Made by a program: the position numbers and the translations under genes. Source: RPQJ01 sp963712815 (GTDB taxonomy: Bacteria; Pseudomonadota; Gammaproteobacteria; Steroidobacterales; Steroidobacteraceae). Taken from it: a DNA stretch of 64,000 nucleotides. The stretch is from positions 62,001 to 126,000 of the forward strand of contig CAVQJL010000005.1 of the NCBI GenBank assembly GCA_963712815.1, written 5' to 3'. Under the pieces are notes generated by a model. The model was not told the origin of the DNA, did not search any database, and was given only the letters and a program-made list of their open reading frames with translations. Below are positions 1 through 8,165 of the stretch, in pieces; positions within the stretch are counted from its first letter, which is position 1, and each line of letters starts with the position of its first letter.

Positions 1-186
1 GACGCAGTGCTTTTCGTGGTCAGCGGCGTTCGGCCAGGCTCGGTGTCCTCGCCGGAGGCGGCGGCCGAACTCGCCGCGAGCGCCCAGCGCGCGGCAGGGC
101 AGGTGGCAATCGCGGAGTTCTCGTCGTACGTGTCGGCTCTCGAGCGCAACGCGAAGATCACGCGCAACGCCAAGCTGTTCGAGTAA
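1..186 (+). CDS. ppiD: PpiD-type peptidyl-prolyl isomerase, C-terminal end only
   Basis: The window opens inside a reading frame that runs 61 codons to a TAA. The residues form a charged, alanine-rich helix ending in KLFE, as in the C-terminal helix of PpiD, the inner-membrane periplasmic folding chaperone of the SurA/parvulin class. The segment is too short to identify by itself. The call rests mainly on position: fabI lies just downstream on the opposite strand, and ppiD and fabI are neighbours in Pseudomonas and relatives. The start and the parvulin domain lie outside the window. Confidence 0.55.
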   Translation, partial: DAVLFVVSGVRPGSVSSPEAAAELAASAQRAAGQVAIAEFSSYVSALERNAKITRNAKLFE

Positions 187-208
187 CCGCGCGGCCGGGA
201 CCGATGCC

Positions 209-229
209 GTGCCGCGCATCTCGCGGCAC
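209..229. terminator. Hairpin between convergent ppiD and fabI
   Basis: A perfect 8-bp inverted repeat (GTGCCGCG / CGCGGCAC) with a 5-base loop sits in the 54-base gap between two convergent genes. The position suits a bidirectional terminator. No T-run follows on either strand, so it is not a classical intrinsic terminator. Confidence 0.45.
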
Positions 230-240
230 GAGCGACGGAT

Positions 241-1026
241 CTACTCGGGGAACGCCATGCCGACGTGGCTGTAGCCTGCGTCCACGTACAGCACTTCTCC
301 CGTGATGCCGGACGCAAGGTCGGAGCACAGGAACGCGGCTGCGTTACCGACTTCTTCGATGGTCACGTTGCGCCGAAGCGGCGTGTACGAGGCGACGTGG
401 CCAAGCATTTTGCGGAAGCCGCTCACGCCGGCGGCTGCCAGCGTCTTGATCGGACCTGCCGAGATCGCGTTCACCCGGATGCCCTGCGGCCCGAGGTCGG
501 CCGCCAGGAAGCGGACGTTCGCCTCGAGGCTCGCCTTGGCGAGTCCCATGACGTTGTAGCTCGGCACCGAGCGCACGGCGCCGAGATAGGACATCGTCAC
601 GATCGCCCCCGGCCGGCCGAGCATCATCGGGCGCGCGGCCTTGGCGATTGCGGCGAGGCTGTAGCTCGAGACGTCGTGCGCGACCTGGAACCCCTCGCGG
701 CTGATGCTGTCGAGGAATCCGCCGGCCAGTTGCTCGCGCGGGGCGAATGCGACCGAGTGGACCAGGATGTCGAGAGTGTCCCAGCGCTCGCGCAACGCGG
801 CGAAGGCTGAGTCGATCTCGGCGTCGCTCGCCACGTCCATCGGCAGGACCAGCGTCGAGCCGAACTCGCTCGCCATGGAGGAGACGCGCTCGCGCAGCCG
901 CTCGTTCTGGTAGGTGAAGGCGAGTTCCGCGCCCTCGCGCCGCATCGCCGCGGCGATCCCGCATGCGATCGAGCGTTCGGTGGCGAGTCCGACGATCAGG
1001 GCCCGCTTGCCCGTGAGGAAGCCCAC
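241..1026 (-). CDS. fabI: Enoyl-[acyl-carrier-protein] reductase (NADH)
   Basis: 261 residues, the normal FabI length. FabI reduces the enoyl-ACP double bond in the last step of each round of type II fatty acid synthesis, in the cytosol. The N-terminal Rossmann segment has the FabI form of the glycine motif (VGLATERSIACGIA) rather than the classical SDR motif. The catalytic residues are Tyr147, Tyr157 and Lys164 in SYNVMGLAK, one residue later than in E. coli. The C-terminal AGPIKTLAA substrate-loop motif is present. It has its own ATG, lies 4 bases beyond the end of mltD on the same strand, and shows no frame damage. Confidence 0.97.
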   Translation of the reverse strand: MGFLTGKRALIVGLATERSIACGIAAAMRREGAELAFTYQNERLRERVSSMASEFGSTLVLPMDVASDAEIDSAFAALRERWDTLDILVHSVAFAPREQLAGGFLDSISREGFQVAHDVSSYSLAAIAKAARPMMLGRPGAIVTMSYLGAVRSVPSYNVMGLAKASLEANVRFLAADLGPQGIRVNAISAGPIKTLAAAGVSGFRKMLGHVASYTPLRRNVTIEEVGNAAAFLCSDLASGITGEVLYVDAGYSHVGMAFPE

Positions 1027-1030
1027 CGCT

Positions 1031-2698
1031 TCAGCCGCCGCTCGCGCGCCGTGGATCGACGTAGACGACGATCTTCTGGCCGGCCCGCAACGAGTTGGAC
1101 TGGCGGATCTGGTTCCAGGACATCAGTTGCTGCACGGAGACGTTGAAGCGTTCGGCGATCTGCGTGAGCGTGTCGCCGCGGCGAACCTGGTAGGTCATGC
1201 GGGACGATTCCCCGGCCGGCGTAGGAGTGCTGCCCGCACCTGGAATCTGAAGTCGAGTGCCTGCGACCAGCTGGCTATTCGAGGTCATGCCGTTCTCGGC
1301 CGCGAGCGCGGGAACCGTCACGCCGTACCTTCGTGCAACTCCCCACAGGGTCTCACCGGACTTGACCTTGTGCGAGCGGGCGTTGGGCGCGGCGGCCGAC
1401 TTCGCCGGGGCCGCCGTCGCGCGACCAGCGGGCGGCAAGCGCTCCGGAAGCTGCGAGACGATGTCCTGGCGGGCCTCGGCGACCGGCGTGCCCGCCGTCG
1501 CACCGCCGCTCGGGATCACAAGGGTGTCCCCGGGGTGGATGACCGAGCCGCGAAGGTTGTTCCGCGCACGCAGCGACTGGATGGAGACGCCGTGCTGGCG
1601 GGCGATGCCGGAAAGCGACTCGCCGCTGCGCACCCGGTGACGGACATCCGGGGGCGGCTCGGTCGCCGCAGCCGCGGCGAGGCGCTGCGTGCCGGCCTCG
1701 CTCGCCAGTGCGAGCCGGAACGGCTCGACGCGCTCCATGGGCAGCAGCAGGCGGTGAGGTCCGCTCGGTGGCGTGGTCATGCGGTTGAACGCCGGGTTGA
1801 GTGCGAACATGTCGTCCCGGCTGATGCCGGCGAGCTCGGACGCCTCGCCGAGATGGATCTGCTTGCCCGGGTCTACGACGTCGAAGTACGGCTGGTTCGG
1901 GATGGCTGCGAAGCTGAGCCCGTAGGCGGGCGGGTTGGCCACGATGCGGCTGATCGCGAGCAGCTTCGGTACGTAATCACGCGTCTCGGCCTTCAGGTCC
2001 AGGCTGAAGAAATCCGTGGGACGACCGGCGCCGGCATTGCGCTTGACGGCCCGGCTGACCGTGCCCTCGCCGCCGTTGTAGGCCGCGATCGCAAGGTACC
2101 AGTCGCCGTTGAAATACCGGTGCAGGTACTGCAGGTAGTTGAGCGCGGCGTCGGTGGCGCGCAGCACGTCGCGCCGCTCGTCGATCCACCAGTTCTGAGT
2201 GAGCCCGTAGTGCTTCCCGGTGCTGGGAATGAACTGCCAGAGCCCCGCGGCGTGGCTGCGCGAATAAGCGACCGGGTTGAACGCGCTCTCGACGACCGGC
2301 AGCAGCGCGAGCTCGAGCGGCATGTCTCGCCGCTCGATCTCGGTGACGATGTGGTGCAGGTAGCGCGCGCCGCGTCGGAACGTCCGATCGAGGAAGTCCG
2401 GTCGCGAGCGGTACCACTCGACTTCGCGGTTGACTGCGACGTGCTGCGTGTCGGGCAGCGCGTAGCCCGCCCGGATGCGGTCGAACAGATCCGCGTACTG
2501 CTGCGGCTGGTTCTGCTCCAGTCCGTCGTGGAGGGCGCCGTAGGCGCCCGGCGCGTCCAGGCCCTGCCTGGCGCCGGCCGGGTGCTGCGGCGAGGGCGGC
2601 AGGCTCGAGTAGTCTCCGCCTTTTGGCGTGGTGCTGCAGCCCGTCAGCGCCAGGCCGAGGACCGCGACCGCGGGCAGGACGTGCTTGATGACTTGCAT
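1031..2698 (-). CDS. mltD: Membrane-bound lytic murein transglycosylase D with three LysM domains
   Basis: 555-residue lipoprotein. The signal peptide ends in lipobox LTGC with Cys21 as the acylation site. An SLT domain follows, with catalytic Glu137 in VVESAFNP and the family motif GLWQFIPSTG. Three LysM peptidoglycan-binding repeats are at about residues 355-395, 440-485 and 500-550. It cleaves the MurNAc-GlcNAc bond to the 1,6-anhydro product at the outer membrane during wall turnover. It begins at the base after the gloB stop, so the two are probably co-transcribed. The gloB-mltD pairing is conserved in gammaproteobacteria. Confidence 0.96.
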   Translation of the reverse strand: MQVIKHVLPAVAVLGLALTGCSTTPKGGDYSSLPPSPQHPAGARQGLDAPGAYGALHDGLEQNQPQQYADLFDRIRAGYALPDTQHVAVNREVEWYRSRPDFLDRTFRRGARYLHHIVTEIERRDMPLELALLPVVESAFNPVAYSRSHAAGLWQFIPSTGKHYGLTQNWWIDERRDVLRATDAALNYLQYLHRYFNGDWYLAIAAYNGGEGTVSRAVKRNAGAGRPTDFFSLDLKAETRDYVPKLLAISRIVANPPAYGLSFAAIPNQPYFDVVDPGKQIHLGEASELAGISRDDMFALNPAFNRMTTPPSGPHRLLLPMERVEPFRLALASEAGTQRLAAAAATEPPPDVRHRVRSGESLSGIARQHGVSIQSLRARNNLRGSVIHPGDTLVIPSGGATAGTPVAEARQDIVSQLPERLPPAGRATAAPAKSAAAPNARSHKVKSGETLWGVARRYGVTVPALAAENGMTSNSQLVAGTRLQIPGAGSTPTPAGESSRMTYQVRRGDTLTQIAERFNVSVQQLMSWNQIRQSNSLRAGQKIVVYVDPRRASGG

Positions 2699-3475
2699 TC
2701 AGCGGAACCCGTCTTTCCAGGCCCGGAGCACGGCGAACACTTCCGCCGGTCCGTGCAGGGTGGAGCCCGCGCGTGCCTCGGCCGCCGCCCGTACGGCAGG
2801 CTCCCGGCAACGCAGGAATGGATTGATGCGCCGCTCCCGGCGCAGCGTGGTGGGCAGCGTGATCGCGTCGCGGCTGCGCAGCTCGCGCACCGCCTCGAGT
2901 GTCTCGAGTACCGCGGCGTTGCCGGGCTCGACGGCCGCGGCGAAGCGAAGATTGGAGAGCGTGTATTCGTGGGCGCAGAAGATGCGCGTGTCGTCAGGCA
3001 GCGCGGCGATGCGGTCGAGGGAGTCGTGCATCTGCGCGGGCGTGCCTTCGAAGATGCGGCCGCAGCCCGCGCTGAAAAGCGTGTCGCCACAGAACAGGCT
3101 GCCGTGGCCGTGGAAGGCGATGTGCCCGAGGGTGTGCCCAGGCACGGCCATCACGCGAAATTCGAGTCCGAGGTCTGCAAGGCTGACAGTGTCTCCGTCG
3201 TCGAGCGCCCGCGCCGCGCAGGGCATCCGCTCTCGCGCCGGGCCGAAGACCGCCGCGCCGTGCCGCTCCGCCAGGGCCGCAACCCCGCCGACGTGATCGG
3301 CATGATGGTGCGTGACGAGGATGGCGCGCAGGGCGAGCCCCTCGTCATGGAGGGCCACCTCGACCGGACGGGCGTCACCCGGGTCGACTACCACGGCTCC
3401 GTCCCGGTCGAGAGGACCGCGAATCAGCCAGAGGTAGTTGTCCGAGAAAGCCCGTACCGGACTCGCTTCGAGCAT
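2699..3475 (-). CDS. gloB: Hydroxyacylglutathione hydrolase (glyoxalase II)
   Basis: 258 residues from the ATG at 3475. The frame stays open to 3502, but the family begins with M-L-x-x-x-P-x-x-A-F-S-D-N-Y, which matches the ATG chosen. It hydrolyses S-lactoylglutathione to lactate and glutathione, the second step of methylglyoxal detoxification. The metallo-beta-lactamase motif THHHADH lies at about residues 55-61, and further metal ligands are in PGHTLGH and CGDTLF. The C-terminal GloB domain (INPFLR) is present. It diverges from the methyltransferase gene, as in the enteric gloB-yafS arrangement. Confidence 0.96.
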   Translation of the reverse strand: MLEASPVRAFSDNYLWLIRGPLDRDGAVVVDPGDARPVEVALHDEGLALRAILVTHHHADHVGGVAALAERHGAAVFGPARERMPCAARALDDGDTVSLADLGLEFRVMAVPGHTLGHIAFHGHGSLFCGDTLFSAGCGRIFEGTPAQMHDSLDRIAALPDDTRIFCAHEYTLSNLRFAAAVEPGNAAVLETLEAVRELRSRDAITLPTTLRRERRINPFLRCREPAVRAAAEARAGSTLHGPAEVFAVLRAWKDGFR

Positions 3476-3605
3476 CGCCGACCCCCGTCGCGTCCTGGCC
3501 ATGAGTCCGGGCGCGCGTATTAGACCTCGTCGGGGCGGAAATTTCTACAACGCACCGCGCGTTTTTCGCAAAGATTCGCGGCCGTTGCCGCTATCCTTGC
3601 GCGCG

Positions 3606-4328
3606 ATGACCGACGCTCACGTCAAGGACTGGTTCGACAGCGCGCTCGGCACCGCCCTGCTCGAGCTCGAGCAGGGCGTGATCGCGGACGCGCTGGCCGA
3701 CGTTTTCGGATTCGAACTGCTCCAGCTCGGGCGCTGGGGCGGGAGCGTGGACCTGCGTGCCGGGGTTCGCACGCAGCACCACTGCTTCGTGGCGCCCGAT
3801 GCGACCGGTCCCGGGGCGATCCGTGCGGACTTCTCCGCGCTGCCGATCGTCTCCGCTTCCGTCGAGGCCGTGCTGCTGCCGCACACGCTCGAGCATGCGT
3901 CGCATCCACACCAGCTGCTGCGCGAGGTCGAGCGCGTGCTGACGGGCGAGGGACACGTGCTCGTGTGCGGATTCAACCCGTTCGGGCCCTGGGGCGTGCG
4001 TCACCTCGCTTCGCGCGGCCGCTTCCCGCCGCCCTCGGCCCGGCTGATCAGCGAGGGGCGCCTGCGCGACTGGCTCGTGCTGCTCGGTTTCGAGGTGGTC
4101 GACGCACGGCGCTACCTGTTCGCGCCGCCCTGGAAGCAGCGCCTGTCGGCGCGCAGTCGAACGTGGCTCGAGTCGCATGGGCCGCGTTTCGCGGCCCCGC
4201 TGGCGGGTGCGTATCTCGTGAAGGCATGCAAGCGCGTGCGGACCCTCACGCCAATCCGGCCGGCCTGGCATCGCGCGCCGGCGGTCGTCGGCGGGCTCGC
4301 CGAGCCCACTTCGAGGAACGCAGCGTGA
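3606..4328 (+). CDS. SAM-dependent methyltransferase (YafS-like)
   Basis: 240 residues from the ATG at 3606, the first start after the divergent gloB promoter region. The fold is a class I methyltransferase of the Methyltransf_11 kind. The SAM-binding beginning is weakly conserved, but the LPHTLEHASHPHQLLREVERVL stretch (checked piecewise) and FNPFGPWG are typical of the protein encoded between gloB and rnhA in many proteobacteria. The substrate is not known for this family. The stop overlaps the GTG of rnhA, implying translational coupling. Confidence 0.85.
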   Translation: MTDAHVKDWFDSALGTALLELEQGVIADALADVFGFELLQLGRWGGSVDLRAGVRTQHHCFVAPDATGPGAIRADFSALPIVSASVEAVLLPHTLEHASHPHQLLREVERVLTGEGHVLVCGFNPFGPWGVRHLASRGRFPPPSARLISEGRLRDWLVLLGFEVVDARRYLFAPPWKQRLSARSRTWLESHGPRFAAPLAGAYLVKACKRVRTLTPIRPAWHRAPAVVGGLAEPTSRNAA

Positions 4329-4792
4329 CGGACGTCGAGATCCACACCGACGGCGCCTGCCGCGGCAACCCGGGCCCGGGTGGCTGGGGTGCGTTGCTCG
4401 TCTCGGGCACGCATGCGCGCGAGCTGTGGGGTGGCGAACCGCACACCACCAACAACCGCATGGAGATGACCGCGGCGATCGAGGCCCTCGCCGCCCTCAA
4501 GCGCCGCTGCCGGGTGCAGCTCTACACCGATTCCCAATACGTCCGCAACGGCATCACCGAGTGGCTGCCGCAGTGGAAGAAGCGCGGCTGGAAGACGGCG
4601 GACCGCAAGCCCGTCAAGAACGCGGACCTGTGGGGGCGGCTCGAGGAGGAGATGTCCCGCCACGAGGTGCACTGGCACTGGGTGAAGGGCCACGCCGGGC
4701 ATCCCGGCAACGAGCGGGCCGATGCGCTGGCGAACCGCGGGGTGGACGAGGTCACTGGCATTTGCGCGCAGCCCGGCAGACGCGACGAATGA
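4325..4792 (+). CDS. rnhA: Ribonuclease HI
   Basis: 155 residues, the standard length. It removes RNA from RNA-DNA hybrids during replication. The acidic active site is complete: Asp9 in HTDGACRGNPG, Glu47 in NNRMEM, Asp69 in YTDSQYV and Asp133 in GNERAD, with His123 in the flexible loop. The start is GTG at 4325, overlapping the preceding TGA. An ATG is not available in the right place and the N-terminus matches the family. In most relatives dnaQ follows directly; here an aminotransferase gene is set between. Confidence 0.97.
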   Translation: MTDVEIHTDGACRGNPGPGGWGALLVSGTHARELWGGEPHTTNNRMEMTAAIEALAALKRRCRVQLYTDSQYVRNGITEWLPQWKKRGWKTADRKPVKNADLWGRLEEEMSRHEVHWHWVKGHAGHPGNERADALANRGVDEVTGICAQPGRRDE

Positions 4793-4800
4793 TACGGGGA

Positions 4801-4821
4801 CCGGTCCGACAGGCGGACCGG
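4801..4821 (+). terminator. Hairpin after rnhA
   Basis: A perfect 8-bp stem (CCGGTCCG / CGGACCGG) with a 5-base loop starts 8 bases after the rnhA stop. No T-run follows. It probably separates rnhA transcription from the aminotransferase gene, which has its own promoter-like element just downstream. Confidence 0.45.
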
Positions 4822-4834
4822 GCCCGCCGTGCTC

Positions 4835-4840
4835 TAAACT
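4835..4840 (+). promoter_or_regulatory. Putative -10 element TAAACT before the aminotransferase
   Basis: TAAACT lies 32 bases before the ATG, in an otherwise very G+C-rich spacer. The same hexamer occurs before the UDP-GlcNAc 2-epimerase (34836) and before tRNA-Val (43681). No good -35 is visible. This is inference from position and recurrence. Confidence 0.35.
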
Positions 4841-4871
4841 ACCGTTTTCCGCTCGGACCCGAGAAGCGCCC

Positions 4872-5990
4872 ATGGATTTCATCGACCTGAAAAGCCAGTA
4901 CCGTCGCATCAAGCCGTCGGTGGACGCCCGCGTCGCCCGCGTGCTCGAGCACGGACAGCTACGTTCTCGGCCCCGAGGTCACCGAGCTCGAGGCGGCCCT
5001 GGCTTCCTACGTCGGCACGAAGCATTGCGTGACCGCGTCGAGCGGTACGGACACGCTGCTCATCGCGATGATGGCGTCTCGATATCGGGCCCGGCGACGA
5101 GGTGATCACGGCGCCGTTCACGTTCTTCGCAACGGCGCGAGATGATCGCGCTCGTCGGGGCCGCGCCGGTGTTCGTGGACATCGACCCGCGCACGTACAA
5201 CATGGACCCGGCGGCGGTCGAGCGCGGCCGTCACGCCGAGGACGAAGGCGATCATGCCCGTCTCGCTCTACGGCCAGTGCGCGGACTTCGACGCGATCAA
5301 CGAAGTCGCGTGCCGCTACGGACTGTCCGGTGATCGAGGACGGCGCGCAGAGCTTCGGGGCGACCTACAAGGGCAGCGCTCCAGCGCGCTCTCGTTCGTC
5401 GGTTCCACGTCGTTCTTCCCGTCCAAGCCGCTCGGCGGCTACGGCGATGGCGGGGCGCTGTTTCACGGACGACGACGCACCTCGCGAAGCTCATGCGCGA
5501 GATCAGGGTGCACGGCCAGGACCGTCGCTATCACCATCCGCGCCTCGGCCTGAACGGACGGCTCGACTCCATCCAGGCGGCGGTGCTGCTTTCCAAGCTC
5601 GAGATCTTCGACGACGAGGTCGCCGCCCGTGCCCGTCTCGGGGCGCGCTACACGGACCTGCTCGCCGAGGCCTTCGCGGGACACCCGAACCCGGTCCGCG
5701 GGCCGTACGTCGAGCCGTTCAACACGTCGGTGTACGCCCAGTACACCATCGAGGTGGACAACCGCGAGATCTTCGAGACGCGCATGAAGGCACTCGGCGT
5801 GCCGACGGCCGTGCACTACCCGTTGCCGCTGCACCTGCAGCCGGTGTTCGAGCACCTCGGCCAAGGCGAAGGCCGCTTCCCGGTCTCGGAGGCGGCGGCG
5901 CGGCGGGTGATCAGCCTGCCCATGCACCCGTACCTCACCGAGGCGGACCAGGTGAAGGTCGTGCGTGCCGTGCGCGAAGCGATCGGCTGA
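4872..5990 (+). pseudogene. WbpE-like sugar-nucleotide 3-aminotransferase (DegT/DnrJ/EryC1), frameshifted
   Basis: A PLP-dependent sugar aminotransferase of about 370 residues when the frames are joined. WbpE converts the UDP-3-keto sugar acid made by WbpB into the 3-amino form. The start MDFIDLKSQY and segments GPEV, SSGTDTLL, DIDPRTYN, VSLYGQCADFD, IEDGAQSFGA, FFPSKPLGGYGDGG (Lys internal aldimine) and GQDRRYHH appear in order but in alternating frames. I place extra bases at 4959, 5077, 5138, about 5227, 5326, about 5462 and about 5481, and one lost base near 5374. The second half (from 5493) is intact. No other damage is seen, so a draft-sequence cause is likelier than decay. It separates rnhA from dnaQ. 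Confidence 0.85.
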
Positions 5991-5993
5991 CCG

Positions 5994-6710
5994 GTGCGCC
6001 AGGTCATCCTCGACACCGAGACCACCGGCCTCGAGCCGGAACTCGGGCATCGCGTGATCGAGATCGGCTGCATCGAGGTCGTCAACCGTCGCCGCACCGG
6101 CCGCGTGTTCCACCGCTACCTGTGCCCGGACCGCGACATCGATCCCGGCGCCCTGCAGGTGCACGGAATCACAGTGGAGTTCCTGCAGGGCCAGCCCCGC
6201 TTCGCAGACGTGGCCCGGGAGTGGCTCGAATTCGTGAGCGGTGCGGAGCTCGTGATCCACAACGCACCGTTCGACGTGGCGTTCCTCGACGCCGAGCTCG
6301 GCCGCCTGCCCGAACCGCCGGGCCGGATGGGCGACCTCTGCCAGGTGCTCGACACCCTGGCGCTCGCCCGGCAAATGCATCCCGGCCAGCGCAACGGGCT
6401 CGACGCGCTCTGCAAGCGCTACTCGGTGGACAATTCGCAGCGCGACCTGCACGGCGCCTTGCTCGATGCCGACCTGCTGCTCGAGGTGTACCTCGCGATG
6501 ACCGGGGGGCAGGGCGCCCTCACGCTCGACGAGGCAGGCGAGGCCACGGCTGCGCACGCACCGGCACGGCGGGCGCAGCGTCCGCGCGGCGCCCTGGTGG
6601 TCGTCCGCGCCACGACCGCGGAGCTCGAGGCCCACGAGCAGCGCCTGCTCGCCCTCGACAAGGTCAGCCGCGGCCGGACGGTCTGGCGGTTGCTGGAATC
6701 CGGCAATTGA
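5994..6710 (+). CDS. dnaQ: DNA polymerase III epsilon subunit (3'-5' proofreading exonuclease)
   Basis: 238 residues from a GTG start, 3 bases after the aminotransferase stop. It proofreads for the replicative polymerase. Exo I is LDTETTGLEP at the N-terminus, Exo II is HNAPFDVAFLDAEL, and Exo III carries the His/Asp pair in HGALLDADLL, so the DEDDh catalytic set is complete. The C-terminal third is the variable, Ala/Arg-rich region that binds the polymerase alpha subunit. The tight spacing to the aminotransferase suggests shared transcription. Confidence 0.95.
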   Translation: MRQVILDTETTGLEPELGHRVIEIGCIEVVNRRRTGRVFHRYLCPDRDIDPGALQVHGITVEFLQGQPRFADVAREWLEFVSGAELVIHNAPFDVAFLDAELGRLPEPPGRMGDLCQVLDTLALARQMHPGQRNGLDALCKRYSVDNSQRDLHGALLDADLLLEVYLAMTGGQGALTLDEAGEATAAHAPARRAQRPRGALVVVRATTAELEAHEQRLLALDKVSRGRTVWRLLESGN

Positions 6711-6725
6711 CCCGGGCTCCGGGTC
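6709..6725 (+). terminator. Small hairpin overlapping the dnaQ stop
   Basis: A 6-bp stem (GACCCG / CGGGTC) with a 5-base loop begins in the dnaQ stop codon. It is short and lacks a T-run. Nothing else recognisable lies in the 167-base gap before the dehydrogenase gene. Confidence 0.25.
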
Positions 6726-6877
6726 GAGGTCGCCGACCTGCGGCGGCGACTGCGGGTGTGCGGGCGCCCCGCCAGTATGACGCCGGTCTCATTCGGCACT
6801 TCGCGCGTGTGGCATCCTTTCGTCCCGCGGCGCGCCGCGAGCATTGCACATAACCCTTGGGATCCAACCGAGCCACC

Positions 6878-8162
6878 ATGGCCAAACTCAATCTGCGCAA
6901 CCTTCGTATCGGCGTCGTCGGCCTCGGCTACGTCGGCCTGCCGCTCGCCGTCGAGTTCGGCAAGCGATTCAACACCGTCGGCTTCGACATCAAGGCTGCG
7001 CGCGTCGACGAGCTTCGGCGTGGCCACGACAGCACCCTCGAGACCGACGAGGCGGAGCTGGCATCGGCCACCAAGCTCGAGCTACACAACGCGCCTCGAG
7101 GACCTGAAGACCTGCCGCGTCTTCATCGTCACCGTGCCGACCCCGATCGACGAGTACAAGCGTCCCGACCTTACCCCGCTCGTGAAGTCGAGCGAGTCGG
7201 TGGGCAAGGTGCTCAAGAAGGGCGACGTGGTGGTGTACGAGTCCACCGTCTACCCGGGATGCACCGAGGAAGTCTGCGTGCCGATCCTCGAGCGCGTATC
7301 CGGGCTCAAGTTCAACAAGGACTTCTTCGCGGGCTACAGCCCCGAGCGCATCAACCCCGGCGACAAGCAGCACCGCCTCACGACGATCCGCAAGGTGACC
7401 TCGGGCTCGACGCCCGAGGTGGCCGAGTTCGTCGACTCCCTGTACCGCGCAATCATCACCGCGGGCACCCACAAGGCGTCGAGCATCAAGGTGGCCGAGG
7501 CCGCCAAGGTGATCGAGAACACGCAGCGCGACGTCAACATCGCGCTCATCAACGAGCTGGCGCTGATCTTCAATCGCCTCGGCATCGACACCGAAGAGGT
7601 GTTGAACGCCGCCGGCAGCAAGTGGAACTTCCTGCCGTTCCGCCCGGGCCTCGTGGGCGGCCACTGCATCGGCGTGGATCCGTACTACCTGACGCACAAG
7701 GCGCAGGCCATCGGCTACCACCCGGAGATGATCCTCGCGGGCCGGCGCATCAACGACAACATGGGCAGCTACGTCGCGCAGCAGATCGCGCAGCTCATGA
7801 TCCTGAGAAAGATCCAGGTCAGGGACGGACGCATCCTCGTGATGGGCCTCACGTTCAAGGAGAACTGCCCCGACGTGCGCAACACCAAGATCGTGGACGT
7901 CGTCCGCGAGCTGGAGAAATTCGGCGCGAAGGTGGACGTGTACGATCCCTGGGCCGACCCGGACGAGGCCGAGCACGAGTACGGCCTGAGGCCGGTGAAG
8001 AAGATCCGCGCCGGCACCTACGACGCCGTCGTCATGGGCGTCGCCCACGACGAGTTCCGCAAGATGGGGATCGCCCGGATCCGCAAGCTCGCCCGCAAGA
8101 ACCACGTGCTCTACGACATCAAGTACGTGTTCAAGGCGGACGAGGTGGACGGCAGGCTCTAG
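6878..8162 (+). CDS. tviB: UDP-N-acetylglucosamine/galactosamine 6-dehydrogenase, TviB/WbpA-like (one frameshift)
   Basis: About 428 residues. It oxidises C6 of a UDP-HexNAc to the uronic acid with two NAD+. The NAD-binding motif GVVGLGYVGLP is at residues 11-21. VFIVTVPTP and the central domain SPERINPGDK follow, and the catalytic Cys lies in GGHCIGVDPYYL. The frame changes at about 7079, where one extra G splits KL from SYTTRLEDL; removing it gives a seamless family protein. In the WbpA/B/E/D route this enzyme makes UDP-GlcNAcA, the substrate for WbpB, and WbpB-, WbpD- and WbpE-like genes occur elsewhere in the window. The TviB-type sequence fits UDP-GlcNAc or UDP-GalNAc better than UDP-glucose. 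Confidence 0.9.
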
Positions 8163-8165
8163 GCC

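Noticed and set aside
914..3523. An 869-residue open frame opposite mltD and gloB
   Set aside because: It is a compositional shadow: no motif, and it crosses two well-supported genes on the other strand.
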